The notes: generated from the sequence alone by a model not told the origin. Shown: positions 1 through 9,554, counted from the first letter of the stretch. The stretch: DNA of 64,000 nucleotides from an uncultured cyanobacterium (GCA_937899645.1 CALCCD010000031.1:1-64000), one strand, 5' to 3'. Translations and numbers: made by a program.

Positions 1-175
1 GGGTTGCTGTTCGTCCTCTAACCACCCTCCCTTAACCGAGCGCTTTTCTCCGCCCTCCCCTTATTCTCTTGTGGTTTCCTTGCGGTTCCGCCCACGACTC
101 CCAGCTGCATTTATTCCCAGTTTTGAGGCGATCGATCAATTTCGGGCGATCACGCGCCATCAAGTCAACCGTGGC

Positions 176-715
176 CTATTCGACGACTTCACCACCGGCG
201 CAGCGGCTAGCCGGATCGTCAGCACCAGCATCGGCAACGCTAACGGTGACGCCAGCGCTGGGCTCGGTTTCACCGCAGGCCGTTGCAGCAGTTTGACCGG
301 CTTTATCGTTGCCATCGGGGAAGACAATCACGGCACCGATGTAGTCGCGGACAGTCTCTTGGTCTCGTGCTTCCGCCACGACGGTCGCGAGTTCGGACGT
401 CGGAGCCGGAGTCATACCAAAGGTGTAGTTGTTGCCCTCAGTCGGAATACCAATTTCAAGCTCCACGAAGTCGGTCGCGAAGGCGGGATTTTCCAGACGG
501 AACGCCTGCTGCGCGCGGTTGACGGCACCAACGTTGTTCTTACCTTCAGCCTGGCGCGCTTTCGCAGCTTGGTTCAGGAACGAAGGCAGCGCGATCGCGG
601 CCAGAATACCGATGATGATGATAACGACGAGCAGTTCGATCAGGGTGAAACCTTCGTTGGCTGCTTTCTTGCTGTTCAAGTGTTGCAGGAACTTAGCTTG
701 GAAGTTGGCGTTCAT
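176..715 (-). CDS. Type IV pilin-like prepilin (PilA/pseudopilin family)
   Basis: Major-pilin-like protein of 179 residues, expected to be cleaved by prepilin peptidase and assembled into type IV pili, which in cyanobacteria serve motility and DNA uptake. The N-terminus has the class III signal: a basic leader ending at Gly22, then Phe23 and the TLIELLVV stretch with Glu at position +5 (Glu27), followed by about 20 hydrophobic residues. Cys147 and Cys172 near the C-terminus could form the D-region disulfide loop seen in many pilins. The ATG at 715-713 is the natural start because it gives a normal 22-residue leader. No other pilus gene lies in the window; more could lie beyond the left edge. 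Which pilin (major or minor) cannot be decided. Confidence 0.93.
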   Translation of the reverse strand: MNANFQAKFLQHLNSKKAANEGFTLIELLVVIIIIGILAAIALPSFLNQAAKARQAEGKNNVGAVNRAQQAFRLENPAFATDFVELEIGIPTEGNNYTFGMTPAPTSELATVVAEARDQETVRDYIGAVIVFPDGNDKAGQTAATACGETEPSAGVTVSVADAGADDPASRCAGGEVVE

Positions 716-1100
716 TTTGAGGCGACCTCTTATGTTGCGTAGGAGTTCGTTGCGAGTTCGTTCGTGATTTTAGATTACCCAGCTCGAGCTAAATAGCGAT
801 CGCCTGGAGCAAAAAAAAATTCTCGCGACGGGTTTAACTGCGCTGAAACCCGGCTGGATGGGCGTTTGTCAGGAATTTGGTAGCGGCCAGCTCGCGCACC
901 CAGCCAGCATCGCGCAGCAAATTCAACGTTGCTTTTGAGATTGGGACGCGCTTGATTTTGGTCGATGGGTTCATTCAGGTCGGGAAAAATCGGAGACGGG
1001 TCGGAAGAAATCGGGTAGAAGGAGCAGGTTACGCGACCCGATACCGGCCTGTCTCGTTGCGATTCTTGTTTTTAGGTATGAATCTTTGCAAACCCCATTG
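716..1100. other. Gene-free spacer upstream of the pilin and downstream of the peptidase
   Basis: No coding region is convincing here. It includes an A-rich run near 811-820 and should hold the pilin promoter on the minus strand, but I cannot point to clear -10/-35 boxes. No hairpin terminator was seen. Confidence 0.4.
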
Positions 1101-3161
1101 CTAGGGTTCTCGGGATGTCAACGTCAGTCCGTTCGTGTGGCCGAGCGCCTGGAGCAAAAACGCCCACTTATCGACCACCTCTTCAATTTGCTTGCTGGTC
1201 GGCTTGCCCGCGCCGTGTCCCGCTCGGGTTTCGATACGGATTAGCTGTGGCCGATCGCCCCCATTCGCGGCCTGGAGCGCGGCGGCGAACTTGAAGCTGT
1301 GTGCGGGAACTACGCGATCGTCGCGATCGGCGGTAATCACCATCGTCGAAGGATAGGCCGTCCCCGGTTTCAGGTTGTGCAGCGGCGAGTAAGCATACAG
1401 CGCCGGAAATTCGTCGGGATCTTCCGGCGTGCCGTACTCCGAACACCACGCCCAGCCGATTGTAAATTTGTGGAAGCGCAGCATATCCAGCACGCCCACC
1501 GCCGGAAGCGCCGCCGCGAACAGATCTGGGCGCTGCACCATACAGGCTCCGACGAGCAGCCCGCCGTTACTGCCGCCGCCGATCGCCAGTTTTTCTTTCG
1601 TGGTGTAGCCCTCAGCGATTAGCCACTCGCCCGCTGCAATAAAGTCATCGAAGACGTTCTGCTTTCGGTCTTTCATTCCCGCCTCATGCCACGCTTCGCC
1701 GTACTCGCCGCCGCCGCGCAGATTCGGAATCGCCAAAATCCCGCCTTGCTCGATCCACAAAAGCTGACTTACGGAAAAGCTCGGCGTCAGCGACACGTTA
1801 AAGCCGCCGTAACCATAAAGATAAGTTGGGTTCGTGCCGTCGCGCTCCAGGGTCTTGAGATGCGTTACGAACATCGGCACGCGCGTCCCGTCTTTGCTTT
1901 CGTAAAACACTTGCTCCGTGACAAAGCGATCGCAGTCGATATTTACGTCTGGCTGGCGGAAAATCTCGCTCTTGCCCGTAGCGCAGTCGTAGCGGTAGAT
2001 CGTCGTCGGCGTCGTAAAGCTGGTAAAGACATAAAACGTTTCGGTATCGGTGCGCTTGCCCGAGAATCCGCCGATCGAGCCGATTCCCGGCAGCTCCACG
2101 ACTTGGCGATCGCTGCCATCCAGCGCGAAATGCTCCACCTGATTTTTCGCATCCACCAGGTAGGCCACGTAAAACCGTCCGCCCAGCGTGCTGACCGAGC
2201 GAATTGTATTACCGGTTTCGGGAATCAGCTCGCGGCGAGCGCCCGTTGCAACATCGATCTCAACGACTTTGCCCTTCGGCGCGCCATCGTTCGTCTCGAA
2301 CCAAAAGCGCGTCCCGTCGTTATCGATAAAGTCGTAGGCCGCGTCGAAGTTATCGATTAGCTCCACCAGCTCGGCGCTCGGATCGCTCAGGTCTCGATAG
2401 TAGAAGCGATTCGTCCGCGTTGTATCGCGCCACACCGCCACCACCAGATAGCGCCCGTCATCGCTAATATCCGCGCCCGAGCCCCATTGCGGCTCCTCTG
2501 GAAAATCCAGAACTAGCGCATCTTCGCTTTGGGGCGTGCCGAGGCGGTGGTAACAGAGCTTCTGAAACTCGTTTACGTCCTGTAGCTCGCTGGTCGGCGC
2601 GTCGTAGCGACAGTAATAGAAGCCCGCCGCGTCGTGCGTCCAGGCCGCACCCGAAAACTTCGACCATTCGAGCGTATCGCCTAGATCCTCGCCCGTTTCA
2701 ATGTCGCGAACGCGCCAGGTGCGCCAGTCCGAGCCGCCCTGGGACAAGCCGTAGGCCATGTATTTACCGCTCGGGTCGATCGACACGCCCCCCAGCGCCA
2801 CCGTGCCGTCTTCCGAGAGCGTGTTCGGATCGAGCAGTACGCGCGGCTCGCCGCCTAAATCCTCCAAAACGTAGAGTACGCTCTGATTTTGCAGGCCGTC
2901 ATTTTTATAGAATAAGTAGCGATCGCCGCGCTTGGAAGGCGCGCTGTACTTGGCGTAGTTCCAAATTTCCGTCAGCCGTTCCCGCAGCCGCTCTCGATCG
3001 GGCAGACCTTCAAGATAGCCCGTCGTCAGTTCCACCTGTGATGCAATCCAGGCCGCCGTCTCGTCGCTGTCTCCATCCTCCAGCCAACGATAAGGATCGG
3101 CCACCGCCGTGCCGTGGTATTGCTCGACGCAATCGATCGTTTTGGTCTCGGGGTAGTTCAT
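1101..3161 (-). CDS. Prolyl oligopeptidase (S9A family serine peptidase)
   Basis: Cytoplasmic serine peptidase of 686 residues, the usual length of the family, cleaving short peptides after proline. The N-terminal part begins with the family-typical YPxT...DPYRWLED segment and continues as a beta-propeller; the C-terminal alpha/beta hydrolase domain carries the nucleophile in GGSNGG (Ser531), the acid in DRDDRVVP (about residues 612-615) and the histidine in RAGHGAG (His649). All three members of the triad are therefore present. The ATG at 3161-3159 gives the family N-terminus directly. There is no signal peptide. It stands alone on the minus strand with long spacers on both sides. Confidence 0.95.
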   Translation of the reverse strand: MNYPETKTIDCVEQYHGTAVADPYRWLEDGDSDETAAWIASQVELTTGYLEGLPDRERLRERLTEIWNYAKYSAPSKRGDRYLFYKNDGLQNQSVLYVLEDLGGEPRVLLDPNTLSEDGTVALGGVSIDPSGKYMAYGLSQGGSDWRTWRVRDIETGEDLGDTLEWSKFSGAAWTHDAAGFYYCRYDAPTSELQDVNEFQKLCYHRLGTPQSEDALVLDFPEEPQWGSGADISDDGRYLVVAVWRDTTRTNRFYYRDLSDPSAELVELIDNFDAAYDFIDNDGTRFWFETNDGAPKGKVVEIDVATGARRELIPETGNTIRSVSTLGGRFYVAYLVDAKNQVEHFALDGSDRQVVELPGIGSIGGFSGKRTDTETFYVFTSFTTPTTIYRYDCATGKSEIFRQPDVNIDCDRFVTEQVFYESKDGTRVPMFVTHLKTLERDGTNPTYLYGYGGFNVSLTPSFSVSQLLWIEQGGILAIPNLRGGGEYGEAWHEAGMKDRKQNVFDDFIAAGEWLIAEGYTTKEKLAIGGGSNGGLLVGACMVQRPDLFAAALPAVGVLDMLRFHKFTIGWAWCSEYGTPEDPDEFPALYAYSPLHNLKPGTAYPSTMVITADRDDRVVPAHSFKFAAALQAANGGDRPQLIRIETRAGHGAGKPTSKQIEEVVDKWAFLLQALGHTNGLTLTSREP

Positions 3162-4371
3162 GACTGTAAAGACGGGTTGGTGACGATCGGGAGCTGGCGC
3201 TCGCCCGATGCTGAGATGTTAATTCGCGTTTCTTTTACTATTCTGTCGAAATTTCGCCGAAATCGCGCCGCACGTTCTGCCACACCTCGAAGACCGGCGA
3301 TCCTCACGTCGAGATGCTACGGCCTCGCCCCGATCGCAGCGTGAAGCACAGCGAAACCTCGGCTCAACACGAGCCGGTAGTGATGCAAGGTAACAGAATT
3401 TCCGATGTGCAGCACTTGGCAAATGGTGGTTTCAGCCATTCAGCGCCATTACGCTGCATCACCACCCACGAGCCGTCTTGGCTAAGCCCCCCAACAACAG
3501 CCGACAGACCGAGCAACCTGACTGAGTATTTCTACTTGGGGCACGGCAATGGAAGCCGCTCGAAAGTTATTTTCCTCAGTACTCAATAGCTGACTGCTGG
3601 CTGTGATTTTGCGATCGCTATGACCGATCCCCAGCTTCGACGGAGGAGTGAGATACCGCTTCAGCTGACATGAACTAAAGATGTGATTAATGCCGACCAA
3701 ATCGAACGACTTCAATGTCAAACTTCGAGCTTTTAAGTGTTGTAAATGCCGAATTAGTGCACTTAACACACGTGGTAATTTATTGCCACGCTAAGTAAAA
3801 ATCAGAGATAAACTCATTCGCTCTCTCGTCACGATCTCCCAATTTTGATAGCGCTCCGAGCGCGAGGTTGCGGCAGTCAGTGCATGAGCCCGTCGGTAGA
3901 AGGGAAGTCGCGATCGGTATTCGCGTCAATCTCGATCGGTATTCGTGCGCGCGATCGCCCGATCGCCAGACAGTAGCTTTTGCTGGCGCTCTGCCGATCT
4001 CACGCCGCAAAACCTCGAACCTCTCCGGCATGGCGGCGACAGTAGCAAGCGAAGCTGCCTGAACTCGTGAAGCCGCACAACGCAGTCGGGAAGAGCGATC
4101 CCATTGCCAGCAGGAGGCGATCGTCACGAATAAAATCGCAGATCGGGCAGATTAAGATTAATAACGGTTGCGGGAAACACTAAATCTCGAATGGCGGTTT
4201 TTCGTGAGATCTTGATAGTCTAGGGAGGCTAGATATCGACTCCTCGAAAAGCGATCGAAAAGCGATCGGAACTCGGATTTTCCGGCTCTCCGCTCGAGTT
4301 CGATCTTTGGGGATCGCGTCTTAGCTGCGGCTTCCGCACGACGTTTCACGACACGTATCAGAGAGAACATT
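3162..4371. other. 1.2-kb stretch with no convincing gene
   Basis: Only short open frames occur here, none of which I recognise. The most protein-like is a 95-codon minus-strand frame at 3482-3769, but it has no recognisable motif and no clear ribosome site. The part around 3440-3790 is visibly richer in A+T than the flanks, which could be a decayed gene or a promoter region. The stretch ends with the leader of the zinc-ribbon gene at 4372. Confidence 0.4.
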
Positions 4372-4776
4372 ATGGCCCGCAAGCGTAAGAAAACTTTCCC
4401 CTGTGGACACAAAGGCTACGGACAGATCTGCCATCGCTGTGCCGAGGAGGCGAAGCTCAAAGAGAGAGCTCAAGAGGTGAAGGCGCAAAAAAAACAAGCG
4501 AAGCAGGTATGGAAGAAAACTTTTGAGAGCGATCCGATCGATCTGACAGGGTTAATGCCAAATCTTGTCGTTAAAGCCAGAAATATTATTCACTCACTAC
4601 ACGATGGTCAAGACTACCGAGATTTCGGCGGAAAACGGCTGAATTACGATCGGCAAGTGATCAGTATTCCTTTAAATCGGGACTATCGGATGATCTGTCA
4701 CGATATAGATGGAAAACCTACGCCAAAGAGCGTTGTTTCCCACGAAGAGTACAACCGTACTAAGCCTGGAGCTTAA
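4372..4776 (+). CDS. Small zinc-ribbon protein with a RelE/ParE-like C-terminal half
   Basis: Protein of 134 residues. The first 23 residues hold the ligand set Cys11, His13, Cys20 and Cys23 (motif PCGHKGYGQICHRC), preceded by a very basic start, so metal and nucleic-acid binding is likely. A lysine-rich helix follows. The last 70 residues (from about DLTGLMP) contain GGKRLNYDRQVISIPLNRDYR and a final SHEEYN, which resembles the core of RelE/ParE/HigB-type toxins, where a buried strand carries a conserved Arg. I recognise the N-terminal motif from cyanobacterial proteins of unknown function; the toxin-fold comparison is my inference. No antitoxin-like gene is adjacent. ATG start. Confidence 0.75.
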   Translation: MARKRKKTFPCGHKGYGQICHRCAEEAKLKERAQEVKAQKKQAKQVWKKTFESDPIDLTGLMPNLVVKARNIIHSLHDGQDYRDFGGKRLNYDRQVISIPLNRDYRMICHDIDGKPTPKSVVSHEEYNRTKPGA

Positions 4777-4895
4777 GTCGGGCCGCGATCGAGCGAATCC
4801 CGCGATTTGTTGTCCTCTCCCTCGTCACTGCGACAGCTGTGCGACAGTTCTGCGATGATATCTACGGCTGTCTCGTGGGGGTCGCTCGATCGATC

Positions 4896-6125
4896 GTGCA
4901 AATTTATCTAGACCACAGCGCGACAACACCGCCCCGTCCGGAGGCGATCGCAGTTATGCAGCACGCCCTCGAGACAGACTGGGGCAATCCGTCGAGCCTT
5001 CACGACTGGGGCAGGCAGGCAGCGACGGTGCTGGAAACGGCGCGATTTCAGGTGGCGGGTTTGCTGAACGCGCCGCCAGAGTCGATCGCCTTTACGAGTG
5101 GCGGTACGGAATCTAATAACTGGGTTTTTGCTGGGGTTGCTGCGACTGCGGAACGGGTTGATTTGCCTCACGCGATCGTCTCGCAGGTCGAGCATTCAGC
5201 TGTCAGCAAACCGGCGACAATGCTGGAAAAATCCGGCTGGCGGGTGACGCGCTTACCTGTGAATGCCGCCGGACGGATAGATCCGGAAACACTGGCAGCG
5301 GCAATCGATCCTGAAACAATTTTCATTTCAATCATCTACGGTCAAAGCGAAGTTGGTACGCTCCAGCCGATCGCCGAGCTAGGCGCGATCGCGCGTCGTG
5401 CTGGCGTCCTCTTCCACACCGATGCGGTGCAAGTCGCAGGTCGCGTGCCGATCGACGTAACCGAGCTACCCGTAGATTTTCTGTCGCTGTCGAGTCACAA
5501 GCTCTACGGACCGAAAGGTGCGGGAGCGCTATACCGGCGACCGGGCTCTGCGTTGGCCCCGCTGCTGCTGGGCGGCGGACAGGAGTCGGGCGCGCGATCG
5601 GGAACGGAAGCCGTGCCGAATATTGCCGGGTTTGGCGTGGCGGCAGAGCTCGCGGCGGCGGAGTTGGAAACCGAGTCGGCGCGGTTACGGGCGTTGCGCG
5701 ATCGACTGTTCGATCGACTGGCGCATCGTACGGAGCTGCGCCCAACGGGCGATCGCGTCCACCGTTTGCCCCACCACGTTAGTTTCGTATTGCAGGATGA
5801 GGCTTCGATCGAGGCGGGCATTTCGGGACGGACGCTGGTGAAGCAGCTCGACTTGGCCGGGATTGCGGCTAGTTCCGGGTCGGCGTGCAACAGTGGGACG
5901 CTGTCGCCGAGCGGGGTGTTGACGGCGATGGGCGTAGACGAGCGCGAGGCGCGCGGGGCACTGCGGCTGACGTTGGGTCGTTCGACGACACTGGCGGATG
6001 TGGACTGGGTCGCGATCGCGATCGGGCAGATTCTCGATCGGCTGAAGGGCGAGGAAAGATCGATGAGCACTGAGCGGAGTCGTTCGCGAAGCATTGGCGA
6101 AGCCAATAGTGTGGTTTTGGGGTAA
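4896..6125 (+). CDS. Cysteine desulfurase, class I (IscS/NifS-like)
   Basis: PLP enzyme that takes sulfur from L-cysteine to form alanine and an enzyme persulfide for Fe-S clusters and thio-modifications. The N-terminus IYLDHSATT, the PLP-lysine motif SSHKLYGPKG and the catalytic-cysteine loop SSGSACNSG with the longer class-I loop are all present. I start it at GTG 4896, which gives a V/M-QIYLDHSATT beginning as in the family; an upstream in-frame GTG at 4839 would add 19 unlike residues. The final residues (STERSRSRSIGEANS) are encoded by a dispersed repeat, see 6065-6228, and are not part of the enzyme fold. It converges on the next gene. Confidence 0.93.
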   Translation: MQIYLDHSATTPPRPEAIAVMQHALETDWGNPSSLHDWGRQAATVLETARFQVAGLLNAPPESIAFTSGGTESNNWVFAGVAATAERVDLPHAIVSQVEHSAVSKPATMLEKSGWRVTRLPVNAAGRIDPETLAAAIDPETIFISIIYGQSEVGTLQPIAELGAIARRAGVLFHTDAVQVAGRVPIDVTELPVDFLSLSSHKLYGPKGAGALYRRPGSALAPLLLGGGQESGARSGTEAVPNIAGFGVAAELAAAELETESARLRALRDRLFDRLAHRTELRPTGDRVHRLPHHVSFVLQDEASIEAGISGRTLVKQLDLAGIAASSGSACNSGTLSPSGVLTAMGVDEREARGALRLTLGRSTTLADVDWVAIAIGQILDRLKGEERSMSTERSRSRSIGEANSVVLG

Positions 6126-6228
6126 AGCCTGTTGCACCAGCCTCTTTGATACAAAATGAGCGTAAGCATCTCCAGTTCCGAGATTGTCGCGTCTAGCGAA
6201 GTCCGCACTGCGACTCCGCTCAGCGCTC
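6065..6228. repeat. Inverted pair of a short dispersed palindromic repeat
   Basis: The left arm 6065-6082 (GAGCACTGAGCGGAGTCG) and the right arm 6211-6228 (CGACTCCGCTCAGCGCTC) are inverted copies with one mismatch, about 130 bases apart. The same core occurs again at 7566-7632. The left arm encodes the tail of the cysteine desulfurase and the right arm supplies the stop codon and last codons of the converging gene. It looks like a REP-type or non-autonomous mobile element. Confidence 0.75.
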
Positions 6229-7503
6229 GTTGACTTGTTTGTCGAATAGCCGGTCGGCAACGCACTCCGCAATCCGCCGCGCCGCGCCCGCATCCCCCAT
6301 CCGGCGACGCCCGTTGTCGGCAATATTCTGCAACCAATCCGGCGACTTCAGCAGCCGCACCACCGTATCCACCGCCACCTCCGGGCGCGGCAACCGAATC
6401 AGCGACGACCCCAGCAAACGTGCCTGCGCCTCCGCAAACGCGGGCGTGAACTGCGGCCCCGCACCGGGAAAAACGATCGCCGGTTTCCCCAACCCGACAA
6501 ACTGCTCCGTCGCCGTCCCGGCCATCGCCAGCGCTATATCGCTGCGGTGCAGACAGTCGGCGTAGGCGTGCTGACTCAGGACAAGCTGAGCGCGAGCGAG
6601 GCTAAAGCACCGGGCGCGAGCGTCGTCGAGCCAGTCTGGTACATCCCGGACGGGTCGCCAGCCATAGCGTTCCAGCGGCAGCGCAAAATCGTCGAGATTG
6701 AGGCCGGGGGCGATCGCAGCCACGAACGTTACGGCGCGATCGGCGAAGGCTTCGCGAATCGGCGGCACAGCGCGCAGAATTACTTCCCAATTGTTTGCGG
6801 CTTCAGGCGATCGCGATCCGGGCAGCAGCAGCACCGTCAGCGATCGCGACTCGATCGCGTTCCGGCAGCGCTCCGATGGCTCCAGTTCGTCCATCATCGG
6901 ATTCCCCAGGTCGTAGGCGGGTAGATTGAATTTATTCAGAACTTTCGCCGTCAGGCTGTCACGGGGAAAAATTGCCCGACAGCGCTTCGAGCTCAGCAGC
7001 CAGCGCTCCCAGGGTAGATACACCGAGCCGGAAAGCCGCTCGATCGCGTCGCTGATACCGGGGCGCGGAATCGGGCCGATCTCGTCGCGCAGGTAATATT
7101 CCGATTTAGCCGTGCCGACAAAGGCGAAATCCGCGCCGCTGAGCCGCGCCATTGCCAGTGGCACGATATCCCCCGCCGCCAACACCACCGCGCCGCGCTT
7201 CGCCCACGATCGCGTCGTGGCGATTTGCGCCCAGGTCAGGCCGAGCAAACCGCCGCGCACGTCCCGCCAAAATTCGCGCCCGTTCATATAGTTAAAGCCG
7301 CCAGAGGGCATGGCCTTGACGTGACCGGCGATTGCGACGCCAGGAAGCTTGGAATAGGCGCGGCCTTCCCCGACGATCGGCAGCGCTAGCAGCTCGATAT
7401 CCGGCGCGATCGCCTGGATCTGGCGCAAAATCGCGACGGCGATCGCGTCTTCGCCGTGGCCGTTACTCAGGCAGAGCAGGGTGGGGGGAATCGTGGAGAG
7501 CAT
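6220..7503 (-). CDS. Lipid-A-disaccharide-synthase-related protein (TIGR03492 family)
   Basis: Protein of 427 residues matching the cyanobacterial/plastid family related to LpxB. Characteristic pieces are the N-terminal LCLSNGHGEDAIA, the segment PSGGFNYMNGR, and a C-terminal half with the glycosyltransferase-B features ALAMAGTATEQ and GLGKPAIVFPG. LpxB itself joins UDP-2,3-diacylglucosamine to lipid X; the substrate of this branch is not known to me, so a nucleotide-sugar or glycolipid role is inference. The ATG at 7503-7501 gives the family N-terminus. The stop lies inside a dispersed repeat arm, so its last few residues may differ from relatives. Confidence 0.88.
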   Translation of the reverse strand: MLSTIPPTLLCLSNGHGEDAIAVAILRQIQAIAPDIELLALPIVGEGRAYSKLPGVAIAGHVKAMPSGGFNYMNGREFWRDVRGGLLGLTWAQIATTRSWAKRGAVVLAAGDIVPLAMARLSGADFAFVGTAKSEYYLRDEIGPIPRPGISDAIERLSGSVYLPWERWLLSSKRCRAIFPRDSLTAKVLNKFNLPAYDLGNPMMDELEPSERCRNAIESRSLTVLLLPGSRSPEAANNWEVILRAVPPIREAFADRAVTFVAAIAPGLNLDDFALPLERYGWRPVRDVPDWLDDARARCFSLARAQLVLSQHAYADCLHRSDIALAMAGTATEQFVGLGKPAIVFPGAGPQFTPAFAEAQARLLGSSLIRLPRPEVAVDTVVRLLKSPDWLQNIADNGRRRMGDAGAARRIAECVADRLFDKQVNER

Positions 7504-7565
7504 GGTAGGCGCGACGAGGTCTGAGGCATTGTCCCACTTTCGTCAGCCCGTTGAGAATGTAGAAG

Positions 7566-7632
7566 GCTGAGCGGAGTCGAAGCCTGGGTGTACCTGCGAA
7601 AAGTGGCCGCACTTCGACTCCGCTCAGTGCTC
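7566..7632. repeat. Second copy of the dispersed palindromic repeat, as a close hairpin
   Basis: GCTGAGCGGAGTCGAAG at 7566-7582 faces CTTCGACTCCGCTCAG at 7612-7627, a perfect inverted match over about 16 bases with a 29-base loop. The core is the same as in the pair at 6065-6228. It sits in the spacer between two divergently oriented genes, where it could form a cruciform or hairpin but has no T-run. Confidence 0.75.
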
Positions 7633-7731
7633 GCATCTCGACGTTTTTGCACAACTGTCTGAAGCGTCCAAGGTTAGCGCACAATCCGAAGTTTTCCTTA
7701 AGATAAGTCCAGTCGCTCCGAACGCAAGCCC

Positions 7732-9543
7732 ATGACCTCCACGATTTCGCCCGATCGCACGCTGCCGACCCCGCTCGATCGCGACTGGGATCTCTCCGAT
7801 CTCTATGCCGGACTCGACGACCCGGCGATCGATGCCGACCTGGCCGCACTGCAGAACAAAGCCAGCGAATTCCGCATCGCCTATCGCGGCAACGTGGCGA
7901 ACCTCGGCGCGGGCGAAATCGCCGCCGCACTGACGAAACTCGCCGAAATCGGCCAGAAGCTCGAATATATCGTCGCCTACCCGATGCTGACCTTCTCGGC
8001 CAACACCCGCGACGCCGACGCCAAGAAAGCCCAAGCTCGTCTGCGCGAAGCGGCCACCGACCTGGATAATCTGCTGCTGTTCTTCGAGCTGGAGCTGAAA
8101 GATCTGAGCGTCGATCGCCTAAAAACACTCCAGGCCGATACGGCGCTGACTGACTACCACCACTACCTCAATCGGACGATCGAGGCGCGCCCCCACAAGC
8201 TCGAAGAAGCCGTCGAGCAAACTCGCAACAAAGACAGCCTCACCGGGCGGCAGGCGTTCGTACAGCTCCGGGGCATCCATCTGGGCGAGCGAGAGTTCGC
8301 GCCCGTCACCCGCGCTGACGGTACGGAAGCCAGCAGCGATGCCGAACTCAGCGCCCTGCTCTTCGACCCCGACGCCGATCGCCGCCTCGCCGCCTACAGC
8401 TCCGTGCGCGAAGTTCTAAAGGAACACAACTCGCTCTACGCCTACATCCTCAACAGCGTCCTGCAAGACCACCGCCTCGAGAGTCAGATGCGCTCCTACG
8501 ACTCAACGCTGCACAAACAGCTCGTGTCCGACGAGGTAACGCGCCCGGTGTTCGACGCCATCCTGGGCGGCACGCGTCAGCGCTTCGACCTATTCCAGCG
8601 CTACTACACCCTGAAACGCAAAGCCCTCGGCCAGCCCAGCCGGATTTGCGACATCTACTCGCCCTGGGCGACGGAGCCCACTGAGCCGATCGACTACGAC
8701 ACCGGTGTCGCGACGCTGCTCGACGCCCTGACGAAGTTCGATGTCAACTATGCCCGCCGCGCCGAGGAGTTTTTCCTGAAAAACTGGGTTGATGCCACCG
8801 TCCGACCGGGCAAGCGCGGCGGGGCGTTCTGCGCCTACTATCACGGGAAACACAGCTACCTGATGCTGTCCTACACTGAGGACTACAGCTCGCTGTTCAC
8901 GCTAGCGCACGAGATGGGGCACGGGCTGCACTTCGCCTGGATCGACGATCGCCAGAACTACTTCAACAGCAACCCGCCACTGGTGTCGGCGGAGGTGGCC
9001 TCGACGTTTAACGAGCTGCTGCTGCTGGACTATCTGCTCGATCGCGCGGGCGACGATGCGGCGCTGCGCCGAACACTGCTGACCCAACACCTCGAAGACC
9101 TGCTAAATCTGCTATTCCGCCAGAGTACGATTAGTCGCTTCGAGCAGGCACTCCACGATCGCGTCGCCCTAGGCACGCTCGATCGCGACTTTATCAACAC
9201 CACCTGGCGCGACTGCTACCGCGAGTTGTGCGGCGACGCCGTCGAAGTCCTCGAGCTCCACCAGTACGATTGGGCACGCATCGGTCACATTTTCTTCAAG
9301 CCGTTCTACTGCTACCAGTACACTGCCTCCAGCCTCGTCAGCCTCGCCTGCTATCAGCAGTACCAGCAGCGCGGCAAAGACTTTATTCCCGGCTACTTCG
9401 AGCTGTTAGCGTCGGGTAGTTCGGCGAATCAGTTCGATCTGTTGCGCCAGCATGTCGGTGTCGATCTGGAAGATACGGCCACGATCGTCAACGCGCTGGA
9501 CTACGTAGAGCGCCGACTGGAGGAACTAGAGGCCACGTTTTAG
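7732..9543 (+). CDS. pepF: M3 family oligoendopeptidase F
   Basis: Cytoplasmic zinc metallopeptidase of 603 residues that cleaves oligopeptides. The zinc motif HEMGH is at residues 393-397 and the third ligand is Glu421 in the segment SAEVASTFNE, as expected for the family. Length and the N-terminal DWDLSDLY opening agree with PepF of the M3B group. The start ATG at 7732 precedes this opening by only a short tail. The gene stands alone, diverging from the TIGR03492 gene and ending at a hairpin terminator shared with the converging SMI1-like gene. Confidence 0.94.
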   Translation: MTSTISPDRTLPTPLDRDWDLSDLYAGLDDPAIDADLAALQNKASEFRIAYRGNVANLGAGEIAAALTKLAEIGQKLEYIVAYPMLTFSANTRDADAKKAQARLREAATDLDNLLLFFELELKDLSVDRLKTLQADTALTDYHHYLNRTIEARPHKLEEAVEQTRNKDSLTGRQAFVQLRGIHLGEREFAPVTRADGTEASSDAELSALLFDPDADRRLAAYSSVREVLKEHNSLYAYILNSVLQDHRLESQMRSYDSTLHKQLVSDEVTRPVFDAILGGTRQRFDLFQRYYTLKRKALGQPSRICDIYSPWATEPTEPIDYDTGVATLLDALTKFDVNYARRAEEFFLKNWVDATVRPGKRGGAFCAYYHGKHSYLMLSYTEDYSSLFTLAHEMGHGLHFAWIDDRQNYFNSNPPLVSAEVASTFNELLLLDYLLDRAGDDAALRRTLLTQHLEDLLNLLFRQSTISRFEQALHDRVALGTLDRDFINTTWRDCYRELCGDAVEVLELHQYDWARIGHIFFKPFYCYQYTASSLVSLACYQQYQQRGKDFIPGYFELLASGSSANQFDLLRQHVGVDLEDTATIVNALDYVERRLEELEATF

Positions 9544-9554
9544 AAGCGCTCCAG

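Noticed and set aside
5504-6337. Minus-strand open frame of 277 codons over the cysteine desulfurase
   Set aside because: Arg/Ser/Ala-rich shadow of a GC-rich gene with no motif; the plus-strand gene has all active-site residues.
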